DNA of 32,744 nucleotides from Allocoleopsis sp036703385 (GCF_036703385.1 NZ_DATNPA010000529.1:1-32744), one strand, 5' to 3'; numbered from the stretch's first letter, positions 9,152-17,258 are shown. Notes: generated by a model from the sequence alone, not told the origin. Made by a program: numbers and translations.

Positions 9152-10231
9152 TTGATTATCAATGACGAAGCGACTATTGCTCCGACTCTAGTGAGTTTAG
9201 GATTACCTGGTTACTACTACTTTCACGACGAGGTTTTCGCACATGAGATGCGAACTGTCTGGCGCAGTACCTGGCAGTGTGTAGGTCGAGAGTCGGAGCT
9301 GCCAAACCCAGGCGATTACCTAACAAGTCTAATTGGAAATCAGCCGCTGTTTGTAATTCGTAACGCTTGTGGGGAACTTCAGGCGATGCACAATGTCTGC
9401 CGACATCGGGGAGCACGTCTATTTGAAGGGATGGGGAACTGCTCTGTTGTACGCTGTCCCTACCACGCCTGGACTTATGACTTAGATGGGCAACTTCAAG
9501 GAGTTCCTCAAGTCCATCTCTTTCCTGACTTGGACAAATCGACTGTCCGTCTATTGAGTGCACAAGTAGACACCTGGGGGGGTTTTATCTTCGTTAACTG
9601 TGACTCTCAAGCGGAGTCACTGATGAGTTATCTAGCGGGTTTTCCAGAGTACCTCAAGCAGTATGACCAACCCTGGGAAGAATTACGAAGGGTAGCGAGC
9701 TGGTCTTACACTGAGCCTATCAACTGGAAGTTTATTGTAGAAAACTACGTGGAGGACTATCACTTCTCTACTGTTCATGCAGAAAGTCTGCACAGCTACG
9801 ATTTCCCAAGAATCCGTACTACCACCACAGGTCGTCACTGCCAAATCACAGTTCCCTACACGGCTGAAAAACTAGCCAAGATGTACGATGCTATGACATG
9901 GGAACCCCAAAGATTATCGTACCAGGGCTATATATTTCCCAACCTGATGATTAACACCGATTTAGATCACGTCTCTGTGTTTCGGCTGTTACCCCTGAGT
10001 CCTGTAAGAAGCTGCATTGAAGTTCTCATCTATCAGACTAGAGCGCAGATGGAAGCATTCCCAATAGATCCAGATGTCTTTCAGGGCAAGTTTCATCGGG
10101 TGATGGAGGAAGACTTCGCCGTATGCCGTTTACTACAGGCTAACGTCCACTCTCTGGCTTACGGGGTGACGAAGCTGGCAATTGAACGCGAACTGGGAAT
10201 CGCTCACTTTTACACAGTGTTGTCAGAGTAG
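9152..10231 (+). CDS. Rieske non-haem iron oxygenase alpha subunit (5' exon, intron-interrupted)
   Basis: Oxygenase component of a ring-hydroxylating or choline-monooxygenase-like Rieske enzyme; needs an external reductase, none visible nearby. The [2Fe-2S] ligands are C83-x-H85 and C102-x2-H105 (CRHRGARL, CPYHAW). The mononuclear iron site is H204 and H209 in ENYVEDYHFSTVH, with D321 in MEEDFAVC as the likely third ligand. As read from DNA the protein has 359 residues, and its TAG stop is formed by TA of the exon plus G, the first base of a group II intron. Exact splicing to 12723 would extend it to 367 residues ending YVELLTVH. Start: no ATG lies in frame between the upstream stop (9137-9139) and codon 33, so TTG at 9152 is used; it overlaps the stop of a four-codon ATG mini-ORF at 9141. 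Substrate unknown. Confidence 0.85.
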   Translation: MIINDEATIAPTLVSLGLPGYYYFHDEVFAHEMRTVWRSTWQCVGRESELPNPGDYLTSLIGNQPLFVIRNACGELQAMHNVCRHRGARLFEGMGNCSVVRCPYHAWTYDLDGQLQGVPQVHLFPDLDKSTVRLLSAQVDTWGGFIFVNCDSQAESLMSYLAGFPEYLKQYDQPWEELRRVASWSYTEPINWKFIVENYVEDYHFSTVHAESLHSYDFPRIRTTTTGRHCQITVPYTAEKLAKMYDAMTWEPQRLSYQGYIFPNLMINTDLDHVSVFRLLPLSPVRSCIEVLIYQTRAQMEAFPIDPDVFQGKFHRVMEEDFAVCRLLQANVHSLAYGVTKLAIERELGIAHFYTVLSE

Positions 10232-10824
10232 TGCGATTCGTTCTGTCGAAATAAGCAGAAATGCTTAAGGATGACAGGTTTGGTAAAAGAGGTACAAAAC
10301 CATCTGAACCATGATAACTGAATGACCATGAGGGTGTAAGACCCTTCCTCCAGGTGCAGGAGTGAAAGCATCACCCCCTTGGTAGCGACTAGCCATCAAT
10401 CCGAGAAAGCGGGGTGAAAAGGTGGCAATACTGGAAGCCCAATCTGGTACCCATCGAGCAAATTACCCATGAGTAAAGCTTCGGCTTGAAGACACGTCTG
10501 AATCGTCGTTAACGCAAACCAGCCAAATAAGGCTGACAGGCTGGAACCAAAAGGTTAAGGATAGGGAGTTGGCGATTTGCTCTTCGACCAACAAGCACCT
10601 CCCGTAAAACCCGGCGAAAAGTGTCACTCTAAAGGTACATAGTATGGTCATTTGGAACGAAGTAACCTCCCGTTTGTTCTCTCGGAGGTCGAGTACCGAG
10701 AGCAGGTGCTAACCGTATACAGCGGGAGGAAAGATCGGGAAAGAAGCGAATGCCAAGGGTAACGCCCTGGATATGCTGACGTTCCCACGGTGATTTGGAA
10801 GATAGAGTCCAAGTAAGAGTAAAT

Positions 10825-12627
10825 ATGTCTAAAACACAGTCTCAACAACTGATGGTGGAATGGCGCTCGATAGACTGGCGGAAGCTGGAAAAGCGGGTGT
10901 ACAAGCTCCAAAAGCGAATCTATCAAGCCTCTAGTCGTGGTGATATAAAAGCACTTCGCAAGCTCCAAAAGATGCTGATGAAATCTTGGTCAGCAAGAGC
11001 CTTAGCGGTTCGTAGAGTGACCCAGGACAATCAAGGTAAAAAGACGGCAGGAGTGGATGGGCTGAAAAGCTTGACCCCAAAGCAACGTCTTGAACTTGTA
11101 AACAAATTACACCTGGGAACCAAGGCTTGTCCAACCCGGAGAGTATGGATTCCAAAACCCGGAACGGAAGAGAAACGACCCTTGGGAATACCTACAATGA
11201 AAGACCGCGCCTTGCAAGCGTTAGTCAAACTGGCTCTTGAGCCAGAATGGGAAGCGCGATTTGAACCCAATAGCTATGGGTTCAGACCAGGTAGGGCATG
11301 TCATGATGCTATAGGAGCAATATTTGATTCAATTCGGTATAAAGCTAAATATGTGTTGGATGCCGACATTGCAAAATGTTTCGACCGCATCGACCAGGAG
11401 AAACTGCTCACAAAACTAAATACATTCCCAACCATGAGACGGCAAGTCAGGTCTTGGTTGAAATCGGGAGTGATGGATGGAAAAGAGCTGTTTCCCACAT
11501 CCGAGGGTACACCGCAGGGTGGCGTTATTTCGCCACTACTCGCGAATGTTGCCCTCCACGGGATGGAAAACCGAATAAAGCAATACGTTGGCTCTCTTAA
11601 ATATCTTGACAAAAACAAGAAAAATAGGATGGATAGCGTAAGCCTAATACGGTACGCCGATGACTGTGTGATTCTCCACAAAGACCTAACCGTAGTCCAA
11701 GGATGTCAGACAATTATAGCTGACTGGTTAAAAGACATGGGTTTGGAATTAAAGCCTAGTAAAACCAGATTGGCTCACACCGTTAATCCGGTGGAAAATG
11801 AGAAGCCGGGGTTCAACTTCCTCGGCTTCAATATACGCCAATTCTCTGTTGGGAAATACCACTCCGGTAAATCAACACAGGGAGAATTACTTGGCTTTAA
11901 AACCATCATCACCCCAAGCCAAGAGAAAGTAAAGGTACATTACGACAAAATTGCAGATGTAATTAGCAGCCATAAGGCACTGCCTCAAGCAGTATTGATT
12001 CAACACTTGAATCCAATTATTAGGGGCTGGGCTAATTACTACTCAACTGTAGTAAGCAAGGTAACTTACGCAGAATTAGATAAACTCATGTACCAAAAGC
12101 TTCGTGCTTGGGCAAAACGCCGCCACCCCAAAAAGAACATGGGTGAAGTGGTCAAGCGCTATTGGATGACCATAGGCAGCGATAACTGGGTCTTCGCGAC
12201 CAGGAAGGAAAATTATCCCCTTCGGTTACTTTCACATACTGATACTCCCATAGTTCGTCATGTGAAAGTTAAAGGCGAAGCGTCTCCATACGACGGAAAC
12301 CTGGTCTACTGGAGCAAAAGAAAAGGTGAAAACCCTGAGATGCCAACGAGAGTAGCAATACTCTTGAAGAAACAGAAAGGGATATGCACCTGGTGCAATT
12401 TACACTTCCGCGAGGAAGATGTGATGGAGATTGACCATAAAGTCCCAAAATCGCAAGGTGGAAAGGATAAATACGATAATTGGCAACTCCTTCACAGACA
12501 TTGCCACGATACAAAGACAGCCAGAGATGGCAGTCCCGGCAACAAATCCGGCTGTGACAGTGCCGAGCCTAAGCCCCCCAGAAAACTAGAAATGGTTAAA
12601 GGGAAATGGGTAATGAGGTGTGTTTGA
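10825..12627 (+). CDS. ltrA: Group II intron reverse transcriptase/maturase with HNH endonuclease
   Basis: Multifunctional intron-encoded protein of 600 residues that helps splicing and drives retrohoming. In order: RT-0 and fingers (VRRVTQDNQGKKTAGVDG, then RPLGIPTMKDRALQALV), palm with YGFRPGRACHDAI, LDADIAKCFDRID and the catalytic YADD at 277-280, the TPQGGVISPLLANV motif, a thumb/maturase X region (LNPIIRGWANYYSTVVSK) and a C-terminal HNH domain with CTWC, EIDHKVPKSQGG (H538), NWQLLHRHCH. All catalytic residues are present and there is no frameshift. ATG at 10825 is preferred to the in-frame TTG at 10795, because MSKTQ fits family N-termini. The stop lies 20 bases before domain V. Type: chloroplast-like class by RT and HNH arrangement. 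Confidence 0.95.
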   Translation: MSKTQSQQLMVEWRSIDWRKLEKRVYKLQKRIYQASSRGDIKALRKLQKMLMKSWSARALAVRRVTQDNQGKKTAGVDGLKSLTPKQRLELVNKLHLGTKACPTRRVWIPKPGTEEKRPLGIPTMKDRALQALVKLALEPEWEARFEPNSYGFRPGRACHDAIGAIFDSIRYKAKYVLDADIAKCFDRIDQEKLLTKLNTFPTMRRQVRSWLKSGVMDGKELFPTSEGTPQGGVISPLLANVALHGMENRIKQYVGSLKYLDKNKKNRMDSVSLIRYADDCVILHKDLTVVQGCQTIIADWLKDMGLELKPSKTRLAHTVNPVENEKPGFNFLGFNIRQFSVGKYHSGKSTQGELLGFKTIITPSQEKVKVHYDKIADVISSHKALPQAVLIQHLNPIIRGWANYYSTVVSKVTYAELDKLMYQKLRAWAKRRHPKKNMGEVVKRYWMTIGSDNWVFATRKENYPLRLLSHTDTPIVRHVKVKGEASPYDGNLVYWSKRKGENPEMPTRVAILLKKQKGICTWCNLHFREEDVMEIDHKVPKSQGGKDKYDNWQLLHRHCHDTKTARDGSPGNKSGCDSAEPKPPRKLEMVKGKWVMRCV

Positions 12628-12647
12628 CAATACACCAAGTCATTGAG

Positions 12648-12722
12648 GAGCCGTGTGAAGGGAAACTTTCAAGCACGGTTTTGTAGAGCAGCGGCTCTTG
12701 TGAGGGAGTCGCTGACTTTAAT
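12648..12722 (+). ncRNA. Group II intron domains V and VI
   Basis: Domain V (12648-12681, 34 nt) pairs GAGCCGTG with CACGGTTT around a GAAA-type tetraloop arm (GAAGGGAAACTTTC) and carries the AGC catalytic triad. Domain VI pairs AGCGGCTC with GAGTCGCT, then CTGACTTTAAT holds the putative branch A (12715). These elements fix the 3' boundary of the intron. Confidence 0.9.
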
Positions 12723-12747
12723 TGTGGAGCTACTCACAGTCCACTAA
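12723..12747 (+). other. Candidate 3' exon of the Rieske oxygenase gene
   Basis: If the intron is removed exactly, exon bases TA (10229-10230) join T12723 and the frame reads YVELLTVH followed by TAA at 12745-12747. The tail continues an amphipathic C-terminal helix (ERELGIAHFYTVLSE), as expected for the end of an oxygenase alpha subunit. The splice is inferred, not demonstrated. Confidence 0.75.
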
Positions 12748-12771
12748 GCATTCCTGTAGTTATAACTATAC

Positions 12772-12796
12772 GGTTGAAGGTTGAAGGTTTGAAGGT
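12772..12796 (+). repeat. Short GGTTGAA tandem repeat
   Basis: About 3.5 imperfect copies of a 7-base unit (GGTTGAA, GGTTGAA, then GGTTTGAAGGTT), just after the oxygenase 3' exon. Probably replication slippage; no function suggested. Confidence 0.6.
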
Positions 12797-12943
12797 TATA
12801 ACAGCCACCAAGGCGACTCTTGACTCTCGCCAAAGACTGAAACCTTGACTAGTCAATATGCATCCCTTCTGCCCTGGAGCCCTCTGCCTTTTGCTATAGA
12901 AGGTTAGCAGGTTGTTAAGAGGTAGAACATCAATCCAAGAATA

Positions 12944-13009
12944 GGGCAGGCAAGATGCCTACCCCACAAGAAAAATCTCGGATTGCGGGATGGGTGTTCC
13001 GCCCGTCCT
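12944..13009. repeat. Dispersed double-hairpin palindromic repeat
   Basis: Two small hairpins: one from GGCAGGCAAGATGCCTACC and one pairing GGATGGG (12988-12994) with CCCGTCC (13002-13008). This layout (paired GGCAGGCAAGATGCC and GGATGGG-type arms) is a common intergenic palindrome in cyanobacteria. It lies between the convergent oxygenase and ppsA genes and, read on the minus strand, is followed by a T-run about 15 bases on, so it may also end ppsA transcripts. Confidence 0.6.
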
Positions 13010-13021
13010 AAAAGGGACACT

Positions 13022-15460
13022 CTAGTGTTTAACACCCTCAACTTCCGCCACCATCAAGATTGTCTTGAGAACCGAATCAGGGTTGAGGCTGATGGAGTCA
13101 ATTCCTTGTTCTACCAAGAACTTGGTAAACTCAGGATAGTCGCTGGGAGCCTGACCACAGATACCAATCTTACAACCATGCTCCTTCGCATCTGCGATCG
13201 CCATTTTCACCATTCGCTTCACACCTTTATTCCGTTCATCAAAGATATGAGCGACTAAAGCGGAATCACGGTCTAAACCCAGAGTTAGCTGCGTCAGGTC
13301 ATTAGAACCAATTGAGAAGCCATCAAAGATCTGGCTAAACTCATCGGCTAAGATGACGTTACTCGGCAACTCACACATCACATAGACCTGTAAACCGTTA
13401 ACGCCCCGCTCTAAACCGTGTTTAGCCATTTCGGCTAACACTTGACGCCCCTCATTGGGTGTACGGCAGAAGGGAATCATCGGAATCACATTGGTTAAAC
13501 CCATCTCGTCCCGCACTCGCTTGAGTGCCTGACATTCCAGAGCGAAAGCATCACGGTACTTTTCATCATAGTAACGAGACGCCCCACGCCATCCCAGCAT
13601 TGGATTCTCTTCCTTTGGCTCAAACGGCTTGCCACCCAAAAGGTTGGCATACTCATTCGTCTTGAGGTCTGACAGCCGCACAATTACTGGCTTGGGATAA
13701 AAGGCTGCCGCAATCATCCCGATGCCACAAGCCAGCTTATCCACAAAAAATTGGGGCTTGTTGTCATAATGTTTTGTCAGCTCAGCAATTTGGGCTTTAA
13801 CAACTTGATCCTCTAATTCATCGAAATGAATCAATGCCAAGGGATGTGTTTGAATGTGGTTGGCAATGATGAATTCTAACCGAGCCAAACCCACACCATC
13901 ACAAGGAATCGAAGCCATGCTAAAGGCTTGTTCTGGGTTACCCACATTCATCAAGATTTGGGTACGAGTACGAGGCAAGTCTTCCAACGTCGTCTCTTTC
14001 ACCTCGAAGGGCAACAAGCCCTTGTAAACCCGTCCTTCGTCCCCTTCCGCACAAGAAATGGTCACCTCTTGACCCATTTTCAACACATCGGTTCCATTAC
14101 CGCAACCGACAATCGCCGGAATGCCCAGTTCCCGCGCAATAATCGCCGCGTGGCAAGTTCGTCCCCCCTGATTTGTGACAATCGCACTCGCCTTCTTCAT
14201 GATCGGTTCCCAGTCAGGGTCAGTTTTGTTCGTGACCAAAACTTCACCCGGTTGAAACAAATGGAGTTGGCTGACATCAAGCATCACACGGGCTGTACCC
14301 TGACCGATTGCCGCGCCGACGCTACGACCCTTAACTAATACTTCACTATATTCCTTGAGGTGGTAACTCTTGAGAACGTTGGTAGACTTCTGAGATTGCA
14401 CGGTTTCCGGACGAGCCTGAACCACAAACAGTTCGTTTGTAATGCCATCTTTTGCCCACTCAATATCCATTGGTGTATAGACACCCCGCACTTGAGAATA
14501 GTGCTCTTCAATTTGAATCGCCCAACGCGCTAATTGTAGAATCTCGTCATCCGTCAGGCAGAATTTCTCCTGTTCAGATTCTGGTACCCAGACATTTTTT
14601 GTTAATCGAGAGCCACCCAAGTCGTACACCATTTTGATTCGTTTATTGCCCAGTCGTTTGTCCAAAATGGGGCGAAACTCATCTTTTAAGGTCGGCTTGA
14701 AGACTACATATTCATCTGGGTTAACGGCACCTTGAACGATGTTTTCTCCTAAACCGTAAGCCGCTGTAATTAGCGCCGCATTTTTGAAGCCGGTTTCGGT
14801 ATCAATAGAAAACATGACGCCAGAGGAGGCTAAATCAGAGCGCACCATTTTCTGAACGCCAACGGAGAGAGCCACTTCTAACTGATCAAAGCCATTGCGC
14901 TGCCGATAGGAGATGGCGCGGTCTGTAAATAAGGAGGCAAAGCATCGGTGGGAATATTCCAAAACTCTGGTCAAACTTTGGACATTCAAATAGGTTTCCT
15001 GTTGACCGGCAAAACTGGCATCAGGGAGGTCTTCCGCCGTGGCAGAAGAGCGAACCGCAACTTCTGTGTCTTCGCCGTAGCGGTTGCATAACTTCTGATA
15101 AGCTGTGCCAATCGCTGCTTCCAGTTCTGGGGGAAAGTTGACACTCAGAATTAATCTCCGGGCTTTGTTGCCGTGCTGCTGAAGATTGCTGACATCATCT
15201 ACATCTAGGTCAGCAAACAGTTCGCGCAACTGGGATTCTAAACCCGCTTTTTCAATAAAGTAGCGGTAGGCATAAGCCGTGATGGCAAATCCATTGGGAA
15301 CATTTACGCCCTTAGGCTTCAGTTGTCGAATGAGTTCACCAAGGGAGGCATTTTTTCCGCCTACCAAGGAAATATCCTCAAGTCCTATTTCATCAAACCA
15401 CAGAATCAGAGATTGCTCTTGGGTTGTTTGAGTAGATGTCACGCGGGATGATGTCAGCAT
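13022..15460 (-). CDS. ppsA: Phosphoenolpyruvate synthase
   Basis: Cytoplasmic enzyme (EC 2.7.9.2) converting pyruvate, ATP and water to PEP, AMP and phosphate, feeding gluconeogenesis. The 812-residue length matches the family (about 790-840). N-terminal ATP-grasp domain: DISLVGGKNASLGELIRQL near residue 32, EVAVRSSATAEDLPDASFAG near 133. The phospho-carrier domain has GGRTCHAAIIARELGIPAIV with the phosphorylated His437. The C-terminal PEP/pyruvate TIM-barrel shows FCRTPNEGRQVLAEM, IGSNDLTQLTLGLDRDS and the GQAPSDYPEF loop with the acid/base cysteine before it (CGQAPSD). It is a synthase and not PPDK by domain order and length. ATG at 15460 follows AAAGAG with short spacing. Monocistronic. 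Confidence 0.97.
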   Translation of the reverse strand: MLTSSRVTSTQTTQEQSLILWFDEIGLEDISLVGGKNASLGELIRQLKPKGVNVPNGFAITAYAYRYFIEKAGLESQLRELFADLDVDDVSNLQQHGNKARRLILSVNFPPELEAAIGTAYQKLCNRYGEDTEVAVRSSATAEDLPDASFAGQQETYLNVQSLTRVLEYSHRCFASLFTDRAISYRQRNGFDQLEVALSVGVQKMVRSDLASSGVMFSIDTETGFKNAALITAAYGLGENIVQGAVNPDEYVVFKPTLKDEFRPILDKRLGNKRIKMVYDLGGSRLTKNVWVPESEQEKFCLTDDEILQLARWAIQIEEHYSQVRGVYTPMDIEWAKDGITNELFVVQARPETVQSQKSTNVLKSYHLKEYSEVLVKGRSVGAAIGQGTARVMLDVSQLHLFQPGEVLVTNKTDPDWEPIMKKASAIVTNQGGRTCHAAIIARELGIPAIVGCGNGTDVLKMGQEVTISCAEGDEGRVYKGLLPFEVKETTLEDLPRTRTQILMNVGNPEQAFSMASIPCDGVGLARLEFIIANHIQTHPLALIHFDELEDQVVKAQIAELTKHYDNKPQFFVDKLACGIGMIAAAFYPKPVIVRLSDLKTNEYANLLGGKPFEPKEENPMLGWRGASRYYDEKYRDAFALECQALKRVRDEMGLTNVIPMIPFCRTPNEGRQVLAEMAKHGLERGVNGLQVYVMCELPSNVILADEFSQIFDGFSIGSNDLTQLTLGLDRDSALVAHIFDERNKGVKRMVKMAIADAKEHGCKIGICGQAPSDYPEFTKFLVEQGIDSISLNPDSVLKTILMVAEVEGVKH

Positions 15461-15823
15461 AACTCTTTTCTTTTCTCCGACTACTACCTTTAGTGTAGCT
15501 TTAGATTTTCTTTGGGATCGCTATAAAAGGGTAAATAACTAGCTGCAAATTGAGGCAAATGACGAGTTTATAATCTTCAGTTAAACTTGAAAAGCTTTAA
15601 TTGATAAGGCTTTGAGTTCTCTTGAAGAGCATTCTGAATTGCAGCGAAGTACTATAAGATTTTTAATGATTCTTAATTTTCTATTTAAAAACAGTTTTTA
15701 TAAGCAGATTGTACTAGCATTTAAAAATGCTAATCTTAGCTACACTATGGCAAACAAAAAATAACAAATAAGCCATAGATAATTATTAGATACTGCTTTC
15801 TTGTGAAAATTTTGTGAAGAACA
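15461..15823. promoter_or_regulatory. Divergent promoter region, ppsA / peroxiredoxin
   Basis: AT-rich 363-base spacer between two divergent genes. A dyad TAGCATTT-AA-AAATGCTA lies at 15715-15732, about 90 bases before the peroxiredoxin ATG, and could be an operator. TACACT at 15741-15746 is a possible -10 just downstream of it. The start is immediately preceded by two copies of a TTGTGAA(A) motif (15791-15797 and 15802-15809). No regulator can be named. Confidence 0.4.
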
Positions 15824-16315
15824 ATGCCAGAAGCAAAAGACTTTCCTCAACTGGGACAAAAAGCACCTGATTTTAGGGCTATCAATCAAGATGGCAATTC
15901 AGTCAATCTGGGAGATTTCCAATCTCAATGGCTGGTTCTCTACTTCTATCCGAAAGATGACACTCCAGGTTGTACCGTTGAAGCGAAAGATTTTACGGAA
16001 TATGAGCCAGAGTTCAATGCATTGAGAGCCAATATTTTAGGGGTTAGTCCTGACACAGAGAAATCCCATTGTCGATTCAGGCAAAAGCATAGCTTGTCAA
16101 TTCAGCTCTTGAGTGACCCAGAACATCAAGTGTGTGAAGCTTACGGCGTCTGGCAATTGAAGAAGTTCATGGGTAAGGAATTTATGGGTGTAGTGAGGTC
16201 AACCTTTTTGATTGACTCAGATGGAAATTTAGCCTTTGTTTGGCCTAAGGTGAAAGCGAAGGGTCATGCTCAGGCTGTACTCACCAAGTTGCAGGAATTA
16301 GTAGCTGCTCAGTAA
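15824..16315 (+). CDS. bcp: Peroxiredoxin, BCP/PrxQ family
   Basis: Thiol peroxidase of 163 residues reducing H2O2 and organic hydroperoxides, using thioredoxin or another thiol donor. The thioredoxin-fold signature is clear: FYPKDDTPGCTVEAKDF with peroxidatic C50, and R/T residues of the active site (later VVRSTFLID). The usual PrxQ resolving cysteine five residues after the first is replaced by K55, so the classic C-x4-C helix disulfide is impossible. Two other cysteines, C83 (KSHCRFRQK) and C104 (HQVCEAYGVW), might substitute, or the enzyme works as a 1-Cys type. No signal peptide. ATG at 15824 follows GAAGAA. It diverges from ppsA. Confidence 0.92.
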   Translation: MPEAKDFPQLGQKAPDFRAINQDGNSVNLGDFQSQWLVLYFYPKDDTPGCTVEAKDFTEYEPEFNALRANILGVSPDTEKSHCRFRQKHSLSIQLLSDPEHQVCEAYGVWQLKKFMGKEFMGVVRSTFLIDSDGNLAFVWPKVKAKGHAQAVLTKLQELVAAQ

Positions 16316-16331
16316 CATCATGGATGAGGAT

Positions 16332-16408
16332 GCGATCAGCTTCTCTGCGAGACGCTACGCGGTCTTCAGGCTCGAAGGGCTGTACGCTGGTGCCGTAGGC
16401 GATCGCGA
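16332..16408. repeat. Dispersed cyanobacterial palindromic repeat
   Basis: Intergenic block with TTCTCTGCGAGACGCTACGC and GTGCCGTAGGCGATCGC, sequence types scattered through many filamentous cyanobacterial genomes as mobile-like palindromes. It separates convergent peroxiredoxin and TPR genes. Confidence 0.6.
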
Positions 16409-16440
16409 TTTAAAGAAATACTAGTTCAGCCGTGACTCGT

Positions 16441-17118
16441 TCACTGGTCACTGTTTAAAGACCATCCTCGCAATGTTCGGTGTACGCAAGCTAAATGCCA
16501 CATGTAATCATCGAGTGGGTAGTCATTGACGGCTTGGAGGATATATTCACGGGATAGCGTTGCGGCACTTTGTCGAGTGCTGCTGCTTCCAGCAGATTGC
16601 TCCTCGCCTGACTCGGCCTCATAATACAATCCCAAGTAAAGATAGCTGTAAAAATTGCCACGTTTACCTTCTTTTTCCCCCGTAGCGAGAACATCATCGG
16701 TCGTGCAATTTCCGGCATAAAGCTCGTACACGCTGCGCATGACGAGTCTTGGGTCATTCCTCACAACGAGTAGCGAATTTCGAGCCTCTGCGACACCTTT
16801 GAGTCGAGCAATGCACAGATATCGCCAGATAGTTTCCTCAACATCTTGGGCATTTACGGTTAAGTCCAGCTCGAACTGCTTGGCACCCTCCTCAAATCGT
16901 TCTGCATAGTAGTAAGATAGACCTCGCTGCCACAGGTAGGGAGTGAGGCGCGGTTCAATCTTTTCCGCGCGATCGAAATCTGCAATGGACTCATCGATTT
17001 TAGCTAGCTTAAAGTTAACCATCCCGCGCCGAATGTAAGCTTGTGGGTCATTGGGGCGAGCTTGGATACTCTGATTCCATCGGTTGAGTTCATTTTCCAA
17101 GAAGTTTTGCTTAGCCAT
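16441..17118 (-). CDS. TPR-repeat protein
   Basis: A 225-residue soluble helical protein. Two to three clear TPR units are seen: about residues 8-40 (WNQSIQARPNDPQAYIRRGM), 41-75 (AKIDESIADFDRAEKIEP) and 76-110 (YLWQRGLSYYYAERFEEGAK). A C-terminal half keeps helical spacing with YLYLGLYYEAESGE near 160-172 and YMWHLACVHRTLRG at the end. The second half resembles the helical end of NlpI-like TPR proteins, but this is weak. No signal peptide. ATG at 17118; no strong Shine-Dalgarno. Its partner is unknown. Confidence 0.8.
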   Translation of the reverse strand: MAKQNFLENELNRWNQSIQARPNDPQAYIRRGMVNFKLAKIDESIADFDRAEKIEPRLTPYLWQRGLSYYYAERFEEGAKQFELDLTVNAQDVEETIWRYLCIARLKGVAEARNSLLVVRNDPRLVMRSVYELYAGNCTTDDVLATGEKEGKRGNFYSYLYLGLYYEAESGEEQSAGSSSTRQSAATLSREYILQAVNDYPLDDYMWHLACVHRTLRGWSLNSDQ

Positions 17119-17229
17119 CCGTGCTTCTCTGGGTTACTGGTACCATCATGCTCTCATCGGATGGGAGGCGAATGTACCGTGACGACGTAAAGATGTTTGT
17201 TAGGACTTATGCACAGCCTCTATTAATAG

Positions 17230-17258
17230 GGTGTGTTAGTAGCGTAGCGTAACGCACC
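17230..17258. repeat. Short palindromic repeat GGTGTGTTA...TAACGCACC
   Basis: Nine-pair hairpin (one G-U) with an 11-nt loop GTAGCGTAGCG. This is the GGTGCGTTACGCTACGC type of intergenic palindrome frequent in cyanobacteria. It lies between the divergent TPR and hydroquinone reductase genes. Confidence 0.65.

Larger units (their letters stand above)
10231..12722 (+). mobile_element. Complete group II intron (chloroplast-like, IIB) with ORF
   Basis: Self-splicing ribozyme and retroelement. The 5' end is GTGCG, matching the GUGYG consensus, placed directly after exon bases AGAGTA. The catalytic domain V hairpin is at 12648-12681 and domain VI at about 12689-12715 with a candidate branch A at 12715; the 3' end AT (12721-12722) lies 7 bases further, obeying the AY rule. 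Candidate target-recognition contacts are visible: EBS1 TGCTCT (10578-10583) in a hairpin loop pairs with IBS1 AGAGTA (10225-10230), and GACA (10535-10538) in the loop of a CCAGCC/GGCTGG stem pairs with TGTC at 10221-10224 as EBS2/IBS2. The ORF lies in domain IV. The element is inserted in sense orientation inside the Rieske gene, so splicing keeps the host frame. It looks intact and possibly mobile. Confidence 0.9.

Noticed and set aside
10795..10824. Upstream TTG start for the intron-encoded protein
   Set aside because: Adds ten atypical residues; ATG at 10825 gives the expected N-terminus.
12772..12796. GGTTGAA repeats as a CRISPR or iteron array
   Set aside because: Units are only seven bases, contiguous and imperfect, with no spacers and no replication or cas genes nearby.
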